Shown here: positions 34,332-42,836 of the stretch, in pieces | Numbering within the stretch: the first letter of the stretch is position 1 | How the letters are laid out: every line of letters begins with the position of its first letter | Origin: Nonomuraea thailandensis | GTDB lineage: Bacteria > Actinomycetota > Actinomycetes > Streptosporangiales > Streptosporangiaceae | Reading direction: 5' to 3' | Assembly (NCBI RefSeq): GCF_024172165.1 | Contig: NZ_JAMZEB010000001.1 | Span: 186,001 to 250,000, forward strand | Length of the DNA stretch: 64,000 nucleotides | Made by a program: the position numbers and the translations under genes | Notes under the pieces: generated by a model | What the model was told of the DNA's origin: nothing | Databases searched by the model: none | What the model saw: only the letters and a program-made list of their open reading frames with translations

Positions 34332-35957
34332 TCAGTCTCCGCAGGAGGTTCCCTTGGGCAGGTTGAGCCGGTCGTGGATGAGTCCGAGGTACAGGCATCC
34401 GTCCTTGGCGTTGGGCTCGATGATGCCTCCCTCGTGCCACTCGTTCCAGGCGTAGATGCTCACGAAGTTGTCCACAGCGGAGATGTGGCCGGAGTCGGCG
34501 ATGTCGGCGCGGATATGGCTCAGGCCCTGGGCGAACAGCTCGGGGGTCTGGTCCTCGTAGTAGCGGATCTTGGTCCGATCCGGGATGAGGTGCGGGAAGC
34601 GAGGGCGTTCGTCGAAGCCGGAGGCCGCGCACCGCATAAATTGCGGGGTGTGGCGTCGAAGTAGGCGGGCATCCCGGCGACGTAGTCGCTGTAGCGCTTG
34701 ACGTGGTCGATGCGCACGCCGCAGTAGGCGCCGTCGGCCCCCCACCGGGCGGGCGTGGTCGGGTCGAGCATGGCTTCCCAGTAGCCGAGTACGAGCACGT
34801 CCTCGTTCAGGGTGGCCTTGGCCTCCTGGCGGACGGCGTCGACGAAGGCTCTGGTGTCGGTGTCGGTGTCGGTGTCGCTGCCGTCGCCGAGTCCCCGCCG
34901 GTCGCACAGGTGCAGGATCGGTCGCCCGTTGTTGGCGCGCAGGTAATTAGGCTGGTTCAAGAAGGTGTCGGCGAGCCGTTTGGCGACAGTGGGAGTAGTC
35001 ACTCCTGGGGATCTGCAGGCCGCCCCACGGATGGGCGCACACGGTGAGCGCGAAGTCGATGGCGGTACGGCCTGGGCGAAGGCGGCCAGTGATGCCTCGA
35101 ACCGCTCGGGGGAGCGCTGGTGCGCGGTGTCCCAGTACCAGTAGAACTGGAAGAAGTCGAGTCCCGCTCCGGTGGCCTGCTCGATGTGCTTTTCCACGGT
35201 CTCCGGCCGGTAGTCGTCGTAGAACCCGATCTCCGGCCTCAGATGGGAGAAGTCGCCCTCCCACCCCTGGGTGTTCTGCGGTACGGCCGGGTCGGCGCCG
35301 AGAAGTCGCGGACGCCGCCCCACCAGTCGCCGTCGCGTCCGAAGGCCTGCTTCGTGGCGTTGATGACGTCGGTGGACTTTCGGATTGAACGTGCCGAAAT
35401 AGATGGCTCCAGCGCGAATCCATTCCGGATGTCCCCAGCCGAGCGACCTGTCGACGCGGTACCCGGCGGCGAGCAACTCCTGGCTGCGGCTCTCGAAGGG
35501 CCACGCGCCATTCGCCTCTCTTGCTGAAGCGCATCAACCGTTGCGTGCCGGCAGTGCGCTGCTGTGCCAGGTGACCGGCGATGCCCTCGTACACGAACCG
35601 TCCGCCGGCCACGAGGCCGTCCCGCTCCCAGGCCGACGCGGTGAGGAGATAGGAGGATCCGGTGCGCAGCCGGTAGACCGGCTGGGAGCCGGTGAACGCG
35701 GTCGTTCGCCCATAGCTGGCCTGCCCGCGCTCGTGGGTGAACTTGTGCAGGCTCACCGCGGTCGCCGCCTCGGCGGCGGACAACGTGTACACCCGCCCGA
35801 TCCCGCCCGGTGCCAGCAGCTCGATCATCGGGACTGGGTCGGTGACCTTGGCCACCGACGAGGCGGCCTCCGCGTTCATGCTCGGCGTGGGGGGAGCCGC
35901 CACTAGCACTGCGGCAGCGATCGCCGATACGGCTCCAGCCCTCCAGACACTTCTCAC
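34332..35957 (-). pseudogene. DUF5648 plus GH99-like/WbsX glycoside hydrolase, at least five frameshifts
   Basis: From the GTG at 35957: signal-like AISAIAAAVLVAA region, VTDPVPMIELLAPGGIGRVY, TLSAAEAATAVSLHKFTHER, YLLTASAWERDGLVAGG (DUF5648); then, hopping frames, LAAGYRVDRSLGWGHPEWIR, IGFYDDYRPETVEKHIEQAT, GLDFFQFYWYWDTAHQRSPE, LADTFLNQPNYLRANNGRPI, LNEDVLVLGYWEAMLDPTTP, YYEDQTPELFAQGLSHIRAD, FVSIYAWNEWHEGGIIEP. FYWYW and AWNEWHEG are marks of the GH99-like family acting on mannose-type glycans. Shifts lie near 35490, 35390, 35310, 35070-35010 and 34650. A GGTGTC hexamer is repeated four times at 34853-34876. Confidence 0.75.
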
Positions 35958-36284
35958 AGGAATCCGCTCGCTCGACGTGTTGTGGTTGGAGAGGTTAGCC
36001 GGACGCACGAGGCGGTGGAGGTGACGATGAGTGCCCCTCATTGGAGGGTTGAAGTCGAGTCTGCCGGGCGAAACAGGAGATCCGCCGCCGGTCCCGGTTC
36101 GCCATCGACATGGATCGGGGCTTCCGAGGGGGGAAGGATGGCAGGAGAGATGCTCAGGTGGGCAGCAATGTTCCTGGTGGAGCGCGGGGTGAGGGCCACG
36201 CTCACCCGGCCCGGGACAGTGTTCGCCGACCAGGCGGGAACGACGGTGGCCGGCCGGGCCCACGCACCCCGGCGACGTCTCGCA
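35958..36284. other. Intergenic, no gene seen
   Basis: Contains the presumed promoter of the broken GH99-like gene and the distal end of the AbiEii-type remnant. No gene of its own. Confidence 0.35.
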
Positions 36285-37299
36285 TCAGGTCCAGCGAGAG
36301 CCGGAATCCGGTGTGCTCACGGTCTGACGGCCCGGGTCAGGGCGTGCGCCAGCCGCCGCTTCCAGACGTGCGCCTCCCCCTGGACGCGGATACTCGGCCT
36401 GGAACTCCTCCCAGTTCACCTCCCAGCCCCGGATCGTATCCAGGTCGAACTCCGCTGCCTCCTGCTCGCCCAGCGCCTCTCGCAGAACCCACCGGAGCAG
36501 GTCACCGGGCAGGGTGACCCGCTCGGCCAGCAGGACGGCGTCGTAGAGGTCCTTGCCCTGAGCCCAGAGGTCGGAGGCCAGCCAGAGGCTCTTCCAGGCC
36601 AGCGACAGCTCGGGGGTGGCGGCCTGGACGGCGGTGGGCTCGCCGCCGCCCGCTCGCGGGATCAGCGCCGTGACAGGCGGGACCGGCAGCGGCTCGTTGA
36701 AGACGAAGTCGAGTTGCACCGTCCCGGAAGGCAGGCCTTCGGCATGTCAGGTGAAGACCAGCCGCTGCCCGGGGGTGCGGTCGTAGGTCCAGATGTCATC
36801 GACGCGGATGCCGGTGGCGTCGACGGTCACCGTGCTGGAGGCGTCCGGATCGTTCGCGACGGCGCCGATGAGCCCCTTGAACACCTTCGCCGTGAACGAA
36901 CTCTCCAGCTCGATGTCATGCGGTACCACCACCCAGTCGAGATCGCCCGGATCCCGGGCCGGCTCTCCGATCCACGCCTCCAGCAGGAGGCTGCCGCGCA
37001 GTACGAGGTTCTGCGACCAGGGTGAGCGCGACGATGCCGACCAGATGGTCGATCGCCTCCCGTCGAGCCCGCCGCCGACGCCGTCCGGTCTCCTCGTCCT
37101 CGAAGATCGGGTCGCCGGCCCGGAAGGCGTAGGTGAATTGCTTCAGCGCAGGGTCGAAGATCCGTGGCTGGCGTACGCCCTCCCCGCGCGTGAGAGGCAG
37201 ATACGTCACCGGCACGTCAGGTGATTCCTGCGCCGGCATGTCATATCGGTGGGACACGGGGCGCTGCTGATGCTTCTTCTGCTGCCGTCGCGACGTCAT
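36285..37299 (-). pseudogene. AbiEii-type nucleotidyltransferase, broken by a stop and a frameshift
   Basis: Start ATG 37299. Frame one: RIFDPALKQFTYAFRAGDPI, ARREAIDHLVGIVALTLV. A shift near 37020 gives NLVLRGSLLLEAWIGEPARD and PGDLDWVVVPHDIELE, i.e. the GS...DxD nucleotidyltransferase core. TGA at 36747-36749 replaces the expected tryptophan (LVFT-stop-HAEGLPSGTVQLDFVF), then LAWKSLWLASDLWAQGKDLY and DAVLLAERVTL, the D-Y-D-L-like block. AbiEii toxins transfer nucleotides in phage-defence toxin-antitoxin systems; related NTases have other roles. It overlaps the upstream gene by ATGA. Confidence 0.7.
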
Positions 37300-37933
37300 C
37301 GTTCCTCGATCCAGCCGTTGTCGAGGCCGGGGTTGTCGTCGTGCACCACGAACTCCTGCTCGGCCTCGAGCACCGCGAGGCCGGCCGACTTCAGCTCCGC
37401 CAGCAGCTCCTCGAACCGCCGTCTGGCCTCGGGCAGGCCGACGTTCCTGCAGCGCTGCGTGACGAACCGCTCATGGGAGCCGTCGCCGTGGATCCGCCTG
37501 GCGTTCCGCGACACGTGTGCCGAATGGCGTCCGGTGATCGTGGCCAGGGCGCCTGGTTCGTCGCGGACCGCCACCTTGGCGTGGTGCTCGAAGTAGCACT
37601 CGCTCAGCGCGGTGGCCTCCCGCGTGCTCTGCGGCACGTCCTCGTTCCACGGCGCGGCCTCGGTCTTGACCCTGACGACGGCGAATCCCTCCGCACGCAG
37701 CCGGGCCGCGCTCCTCGCGGCGGCGGCCCGCTGGCCGGTCAGGGTGCCGCGGCCGGTGAAGGTGAGCATGGGCTGGGAGGGGACCTCGCCGCGGGCAAGC
37801 ACGATGTGCGTGAGCTTCCCGCCGTTACCGGCCGCCCACGAGGCCAGACGCTCGATCGCGGTGCCGGCCGCGACGGTCACATGGATGTCGAAGACACCCG
37901 CGAACTCCAGGCCTGACGGCGATCGTTCCCCAT
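37296..37933 (-). CDS. Conserved-looking partner of the AbiEii-type gene, unknown function
   Basis: Ends at TGA 37296-37298, overlapping the nucleotidyltransferase start (ATGA), so the two were translated as a pair. Readable sequence: FDIHVTVAAGTAIERLASWA, LTHIVLARGEVPSQPMLTFT, SECYFEHHAKVAVRDEPGAL, GRHSAHVSRNARRIHGDGSH, ERFVTQRCRNVGLPEARRRF, LDNGWIEER. No HTH is seen, so it is not an AbiEi-type antitoxin. The ATG at 37933 (MGNDRRQ) is out of frame with the body, so the first ~8 codons need one more shift; the start is uncertain. Confidence 0.5.
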
Positions 37934-38054
37934 GACCACCTATTGTTCCACCGGATAGTACCCTTTTGCGCCGATTTTCTCTGTCGTAACTCTGGCAGCA
38001 TTCAGGTGATTTATGGCTTGATTTCACTTGACGACGGCGGCCTTTGGCAGGCGC

Positions 38055-38720
38055 TCATCGGCGCGGAAGCCGGTGAGGATCATGGTGTCGTCGAGTATGG
38101 CGAATCGGCGGTGAGTGTATCCAGTGGCGGGCTCGCCAACGATCTCGTTCGGCCATCGTCATGCGGGGCCAACGACCGGTCCACGGAGAATCCTTGAACA
38201 GGCTCGCCGGGGGAATCCCGAGGCCGTGGCGTGCGACGGTCCGCTCGGCCGTGGCGAGGTACTCCAGCGTCACTTCATCGTCGATCACGGTATACAGGCT
38301 GTGATGGACCATCTCCGTGGCGGCCTCCAGGAGTTGTTCGAGCTCTTCAGGATCGATTTCCTTCGATGAGTTGCAGCACGAGGATCGCCTGCATGAGGGC
38401 GGTCCCTCGATGCGGGCGGCGGCGCGGGCTAGTCAGTACCTTCCAGGACTGCAAGGTCGTGGCGGCGCGCTCACCGATGGCGTGGAGCCGGGCATGCGCC
38501 GCGCGGTGTCCTTCGGGAACGTCCCACAGCCAGCCGCACATCCCCGTCGAGCCCACCCGCGAACTCGTCGGCGGCGAGCAGCATGCCGGGACGCGGGACC
38601 GGTGCCGGACGGGTGACCGGGTCGAACAGCCGCGCCACGCTGACGTTGTCGAAGTCGGCTTCGGTGACGAGCCCGGGACGTACCCGACGGCGGATAGGGG
38701 AGCGGCGGTCGCGAGTGGCC
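38055..38720 (-). pseudogene. Unrecognised gene in three frames
   Basis: Protein-like segments in order: VRPGLVTEADFDNVSVARLF, DPVTRPAPVPRPGMLLAADE; then GHRAAHARLHAIGERAATTL, QSWKVLTSPRR; then IDPEELEQLLEAATEMVHHS, LYTVIDDEVTLEYLATAERT, VARHGLGIPPASLFKDSPWT. Each is too natural to be chance, and they lie in the same order on the minus strand. No family recognised. Confidence 0.4.
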
Positions 38721-38747
38721 TGCCGATGGCGGAGGTTGTCGCCGCGA

Positions 38748-38942
38748 TCAATGGCGGGGATCGCGTGGGCGTTCACCGACCGTGCAGTGATAACAGAGCT
38801 CAACTCGCCCGTCATGGTCATACCACTCGTGGTCGCCGCAATCGCGACGTCCCTTGGCGGCGACTCCGCGATCGACGAGGAACCACGGCAACCGCCTGCG
38901 GAGCCGGGTCCTCCAGCGGTACCGGCCCTGGTGTGTGAGCAT
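38748..38942 (-). CDS. Small Cys/His-rich protein, 64 aa
   Basis: ATG 38942 with GGAGG 5 nt upstream. Basic N-terminus (YRWRTRLRRRLPWFLVDRG) followed by CGDHEWYDHDGRVELCYHC, whose two cysteine pairs and histidines could hold one zinc, then TVGERPRDP. I recall very similar small proteins (D-CG-HEWY....E-CYHC) scattered in actinomycete genomes; their role is unknown. A nucleic-acid-binding zinc protein is the natural guess. Intact. Confidence 0.65.
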   Translation of the reverse strand: MLTHQGRYRWRTRLRRRLPWFLVDRGVAAKGRRDCGDHEWYDHDGRVELCYHCTVGERPRDPRH

Positions 38943-39225
38943 GTGACCTCCTTCCCTGGCGAATGGTAGGCCTCGTACCGCCGGTCCTGCGAAGGGTTAT
39001 CGACCTGGCCGATCCGGGAAAGGGTCCAAGCCGGCAGGGGAGGGCGGACGTGCAACCCACAGGAGTCCGGCTCGGCCGGCTTCCGGGGCACCACCGCCGA
39101 CAGATCCACCATTCCCGTGCCCGACGGCTTCGTCACCGGCGTGCGCATCCGTTCCAGTGGCGCGGGTCACCGGCTCCCGCGGGACGGTGCGTCGCGTGGC
39201 ACTCCCGTTCGGCATACTCAGGCGG

Positions 39226-39765
39226 ATGGCACACCACTGCAGGTGCATCATCTGTGAGCCCGTCAGCAGCCCCATGAACCCGTTCCAGAACGCCATGATC
39301 GGATCCATCGGCGAATACGGCCGGGGCATCAGCAACGTCTTCGACGACGACATCGGGCCGGGGCTGGGCCTGCACCATCGGGCTCTGGCACACCTTCGGC
39401 TCGCCGGAGGTCGCCATCTTCGGGCTGGACACCGACCTGCGCCACTCTTGCCTCACCTTCTTGGCGGACGGCATCGCAGCCGGATCCCCGATCGCCGCGG
39501 AACAGGAACGGACCGAGATCCTCGAGGACGTACCGGTCCTGCTCAAGAGCATGCACCCCAGCTGGTACGAGTCCCTGTTCGGCGAAAGGGGTTCGCTGTT
39601 CAGCTTCTACCAGCGCACCCCGCGCTTCCCCATCCTGCAACTCGTCTGGCCGGACGCGAAGGGCCTGTTCGCCTAGAGCCGGACAGCGATCCACTGCTGC
39701 CGGAACTGCAGCCGTCCCTCTGGGTTCCCTGGGACCGGCATCCGCCTGAGACGTGGACGCAGTGA
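39226..39765 (+). pseudogene. DUF4262-type protein, frameshifted
   Basis: First frame from ATG 39226: MAHHCRCIICEPVSSPM, FQNAMIGSIGEYGRGISNVF. After a shift near 39365: IGLWHTFGSPEVAIFGLDTD, LRHSCLTFLADGIAAGSPIA, WYESLFGERGSLFSFYQRTP, RFPILQLVWPDAKGLFA. A further shift near 39675 gives EPDSDPLLPELQPSLWVPWD. HTFGxPE-xxFGL and LQLVWPD are DUF4262 hallmarks. Function unknown. Confidence 0.7.
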
Positions 39766-39849
39766 CTTCCTCAGGGAGCCCGGCTTCAAGGCGCTCCTCC
39801 ACCGCGGCCGGTGGGTGGCGCCGGACATGAGCCGAACCGGGGCCAGCCG

Positions 39850-39963
39850 TCGCCCTCATGGCTGCTGGAGGCGGTGACCGGCCGTCCCGCGGCCAGGTTC
39901 CCGCCGTGTGCGCTGACCTCCGCGAACTGCATGCGGTAGGTGGCCGCGGTGAGGGATGTCAAT
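39850..39963 (-). pseudogene. F5/8-type C domain fragment, 3' side of the IS3 insertion
   Basis: Minus strand reads TAATYRMQFAEVSAHGGNLA and AGRPVTASSSHEG, closely matching HYRMQFAEIEVAGGNLAAGR of the gene at 28014-29306. It is cut by the IS3-type element at 39964. Confidence 0.65.
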
Positions 39964-39986
39964 CCCCTGAAAGCGTGGAGACGGTT

Positions 39987-40934
39987 CTATGCCACAGCGG
40001 TCCCCAGCAGGGCCGATGAGGCGTGTCTCTTCTCGATCATCAGACGTTCGAATGTGATGGGCGGCAGGCCGTCGTTGGCGCTGTGCCGCCGGGTGGTGTT
40101 GTAGAAGTCGGCGATCCAGGTGGCGATCTTCAGGCGGGCCTCGGCCCGAGTGCGGAACCGGTGGCGGTGCACGTACTCGACCTTGAGGGTGCTGTTGAAC
40201 GCCTCGGCCGCGGCGTTGTCGAGCGCGCAGCCCACCCGCCCCATGGACTGGACCACGCCCAGGCGCCGGCACAGCTCCTGGTAGCGGGCAGCCGTGTATT
40301 CCGACCCGCGATCCGAATGAAAGATCACTCCGTCTACGTCGCCGCCGCGGGTGGCCACCGCCATCTGTAGTGAGGCGCAGGTCAGCGCGGCGTCGTGGTG
40401 CCCGGACATGGCGTAGCCGAGCAGTCGGCGGGAGAACAGGTCCTCGACCGTGGCCAGATACAGCTTGCCCTCGCCGGTGTCGATCTGCGTCACATCGCCG
40501 CACCACAGCACGTCCGGTGCGACTGAGTTGAACGTGCGGCGGACCAGGTCCGGGGCGGCCGGCCGCTTGCCTTGGCGGGTCAGCGAGCGCGGTTTGCGCC
40601 GCTTGCGGGCGACCAGGCCGAGCTCGGCCATTCTGGCGGCGACCGTGTTCTCCGAGATCCGCCAGCCCGCCGCATGCAGATCACGGGTGATGCGCGGCGA
40701 GCCGTAGGTGCCGCCGGAGGCCTCGAACGCGCGGGTGATCTCCGCATCCAGGTCGGCCCGCCGGCGCTGCCGGGCGGTCGGCGCATCGTCGCCGATGCGG
40801 TTCTTCCACTTGTAGTACCAGGACTGCGAGACGCCCAGCGCCCGGCAGGAGACGGTGTGGTCGATGTCGTGCTCGGTCTTCTGGGAGCTGATGAAGGCCG
40901 CCACGCTTATCGGCCCATCGCCTCTTTGACCCAC
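39987..40934 (-). CDS. IS3 family transposase OrfB (integrase domain), 315 aa
   Basis: HTH_21 region SCRALGVSQSWYYKWKNR and GGTYGSPRITRDLHAAGWRI; rve core with D-D-E: VLWCGDVTQIDTGEGKLYLA, GVIFHSDRGSEYTAARYQEL, CALDNAAAEAFNSTLKVEY; end block FYNTTRRHSANDGLPPITFE. It overlaps OrfA by 28 nt, so a -1 frameshift probably gives the OrfAB transposase. Confidence 0.85.
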   Translation of the reverse strand: MGQRGDGPISVAAFISSQKTEHDIDHTVSCRALGVSQSWYYKWKNRIGDDAPTARQRRRADLDAEITRAFEASGGTYGSPRITRDLHAAGWRISENTVAARMAELGLVARKRRKPRSLTRQGKRPAAPDLVRRTFNSVAPDVLWCGDVTQIDTGEGKLYLATVEDLFSRRLLGYAMSGHHDAALTCASLQMAVATRGGDVDGVIFHSDRGSEYTAARYQELCRRLGVVQSMGRVGCALDNAAAEAFNSTLKVEYVHRHRFRTRAEARLKIATWIADFYNTTRRHSANDGLPPITFERLMIEKRHASSALLGTAVA

Positions 40935-41275
40935 AAGACCACGGAACGCTTGAGCACGTCACGCTCGTCTTCCAGTTCGGCGCGTTCTTTCTCCCAGGCC
41001 GCCTTCTCCTGGGCGTGCTGCTTGACCAGCGCGGCCTTCTCCCGCCGCAGCCGGGCCAGCTCCTCCTGCTCCGACTCCTCCAGCGTTCCGCTCCCGTTGC
41101 CGTTGTACTGCTCGTCCAGCCGGTCCATCTGCACCCAGTTGTGCAGCGTGTACGGGCTGATTCCCAGATCCCGCGCCACCTGCGCGATGGGTTTGCCGGT
41201 CTCCTTCACGATACGCACCGCGCCCGCCCGGAACTCCGGATCAAAGCGCCGCCGCGTGACTGCTGCCACGACCAA
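40907..41275 (-). CDS. IS3 family transposase OrfA (HTH plus leucine zipper), 122 aa
   Basis: RRRFDPEFRAGAVRIVKETG, KPIAQVARDLGISPYTLHNW is the HTH_Tnp_1 domain; EEELARLRREKAALVKQHAQ and EKERAELEDERDVLKR form the coiled coil; VVLWVKEAMGR ends it. Intact. Confidence 0.85.
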   Translation of the reverse strand: MVVAAVTRRRFDPEFRAGAVRIVKETGKPIAQVARDLGISPYTLHNWVQMDRLDEQYNGNGSGTLEESEQEELARLRREKAALVKQHAQEKAAWEKERAELEDERDVLKRSVVLWVKEAMGR

Positions 41276-41309
41276 ACCTCTCCCGGTTCGGTCTCCACGC
41301 TACGAGGGG

Positions 41310-41690
41310 AAGGCCAGGACTCCCTACGGTGTCTGGTGCCCTCGATTCTGATGTACCTCGCCTCGATGGACGGGGACGCGAAGGACTGCGGCGTGGCTCC
41401 GGGAAGGGCGAAGCCGGTCCTCGTCACTCGCGTGGCCCAGGTCCCGCCGCTGGTCGACGTCTGGATTGACGTTCCTCGGGAAGCCGCGGCCGGCGTTGAC
41501 CCTTCCCCGTCGCGCCGCCTGTGACCACGGCGATGTGGCCTGCCTGGTAGCGGTGTCGATGATGTGGATCAGCGCCTGCGCTTTGCACGAGCGCATCACC
41601 GGCGTAGTGCTGCGGGCAGGCCAGATGCCCTTGATGGCGAACCTTACCTGCAACCCTTGGGTTGCGCCTGGGCTGATCGACGTGCAACCA
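41310..41690 (-). pseudogene. LamG-like/F5/8-type C gene fragment, 5' side of the IS3 insertion
   Basis: Pieces: VRFAIKGIWPARSTTPVMRS, YQAGHIAVVTGGATG (compare YQAGDIALITRGAAARFD at 28.3 kb), then NVNPDVDQRR, then ALPGATPQSFASPSIEARYI and RIEGTR, which joins in sense to YRMQFAEV at 39950. A decayed paralogue of the 28-kb gene. Confidence 0.6.
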
Positions 41691-41700
41691 TTAGGTTGCG
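41651..41700 (+). promoter_or_regulatory. Twin palindromic operators before the SRPBCC-ArsR operon
   Basis: GCAACCCTTGGGTTGC (41651-41666) and GCAACCATTAGGTTGC (41685-41700) are perfect 16-bp palindromes with centres 34 bp apart, 27 bp before the first gene. They are the obvious binding sites for the ArsR protein encoded by the second gene. Confidence 0.7.
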
Positions 41701-41726
41701 TCCCAGGGTGGAAAGGTGAGGTTCCG

Positions 41727-42170
41727 ATGAGTGAAGACCGGATCGAACGCGACACCCTGATACAGGCATCCCTGGAGCGGGTGTGGTCTCTGGTGGCCGT
41801 ACCTGGGTTCTGGGTGGCCGATGCGGCGAGCGTGGCGGGCTTAGTGGCCAGAGAAGGCCTGTCACTGGTGGCGAAGAATCCCAACGTGGGTGAGGTCTCG
41901 GTACGGGTGGAGAAGGTCCAGCCGCCGACCTATGTGGCCTATCGCTGGGCCAGCGCGTTCCCCGGAGAGGAGTTGCGAGCGGACAACAGCACCCTGGTGG
42001 AATTCATACTGAGTACGGAGGGCGACAAGACACGTCTGCGCGTCATCGAGAGCGGGTTCGCCGCCCTGAGCCTGTCCGAGGATCAGCGCGCTCAGACGGT
42101 GCGGTTCAACGCCGATGGCTGGCCCCAGGTGTTCGCCGTGGTCAAGGACCGCGCCGAACAAGCCGGGTGA
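41727..42170 (+). CDS. SRPBCC/AHSA1-type small-molecule-binding protein, 147 aa
   Basis: ATG 41727 with GAAAGGTGAGG upstream. START-like fold: IERDTLIQASLERVWSLVAV, VSVRVEKVQPPTYVAYRWAS, STLVEFILSTEGDKTRLRVI, ESGFAALSLSEDQRAQTVRF and GWPQVFAVVKDRAE. AHSA1-type proteins of this operon type are ligand-binding or stress proteins. Its end overlaps the ArsR gene start by 4 bp (GTGA), a very common pairing. Confidence 0.8.
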   Translation: MSEDRIERDTLIQASLERVWSLVAVPGFWVADAASVAGLVAREGLSLVAKNPNVGEVSVRVEKVQPPTYVAYRWASAFPGEELRADNSTLVEFILSTEGDKTRLRVIESGFAALSLSEDQRAQTVRFNADGWPQVFAVVKDRAEQAG

Positions 42171-42523
42171 CCACAGAAGAAGTTCGCGGCCCCGTCGAAG
42201 GGATCGACAGCGTCCTGGCCGCGCTGGCAGACCCGACGCGACGTCGCCTGCTCGCCCTGCTCGCCGCGGACGGCGAGGCGACCGCGACCACGCTGGCCGA
42301 ACGGCTGCCGGTCTCACGGCAGGCGGTGGTCAAGCACCTCACCGTCCTGGACGCCGCCGGACTGGTTTCCGGCGCCCGGGTGGGACGAGAGGTACGGTAC
42401 GCGGTGCGGCCCGCAGCGCTTGACACGACGGCGCGGTGGATGTTCGCGCTCGCGGCAGAGTGGGATCTGCGGCTGGCGATGATCAAGCGTCTCGCCGAGG
42501 CAGCCGAACGGGAAGAGGGCTGA
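42167..42523 (+). CDS. ArsR family transcriptional repressor, 118 aa
   Basis: GTG start overlapping the upstream stop. Winged helix: IDSVLAALADPTRRRLLALL, AADGEATATTLAERLPVSRQ, AVVKHLTVLDAAGLVSGARV, GREVRYAVRPAAL. No metal-site cysteines. It probably represses the operon through the twin GCAACC...GGTTGC palindromes at 41651-41700 and is relieved by a ligand linked to the SRPBCC protein. Confidence 0.85.
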   Translation: MTTEEVRGPVEGIDSVLAALADPTRRRLLALLAADGEATATTLAERLPVSRQAVVKHLTVLDAAGLVSGARVGREVRYAVRPAALDTTARWMFALAAEWDLRLAMIKRLAEAAEREEG

Positions 42524-42836
42524 GCCCACCAAGTACGACAGGTACAACCCTGCCGGGACAAGGCGAACGGACCCCATAGGCAGGCCTGAAACAGAGCATT
42601 CGTGGCACACCCCTGACCACGGGGTGTGCTGAGCGTGCCAGGAAACCAACCGAAGCTGCGATGTGCCGCCGGGCAAGCCCCGCCTGCCGCCGCATGCGTC
42701 ACGGCCGACCGCGATTGGCGGCCGATGCGAAACAGATCCGCGACAACGCCCAGAGACCGCGTCTCCGATCGACCGGCCCCGGCTGATGGCGTGCTGTCCT
42801 CACCCCATGTCCCAGGCTCTTGAGGGGAATCTTTTC

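Larger units (their letters stand above)
39964..41309 (-). mobile_element. Complete IS3 family insertion sequence inside an F5/8-domain gene
   Basis: Imperfect ends CCCCTGAAAGCGTGGAGAC (39964-39982) and its counterpart ending at 41309 (complement CCCCTCGTAGCGTGGAGAC). Two overlapping minus-strand ORFs of IS3 layout lie between. F5/8-type C domain sequence flanks both sides. About 1.35 kb and apparently intact. Confidence 0.8.
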
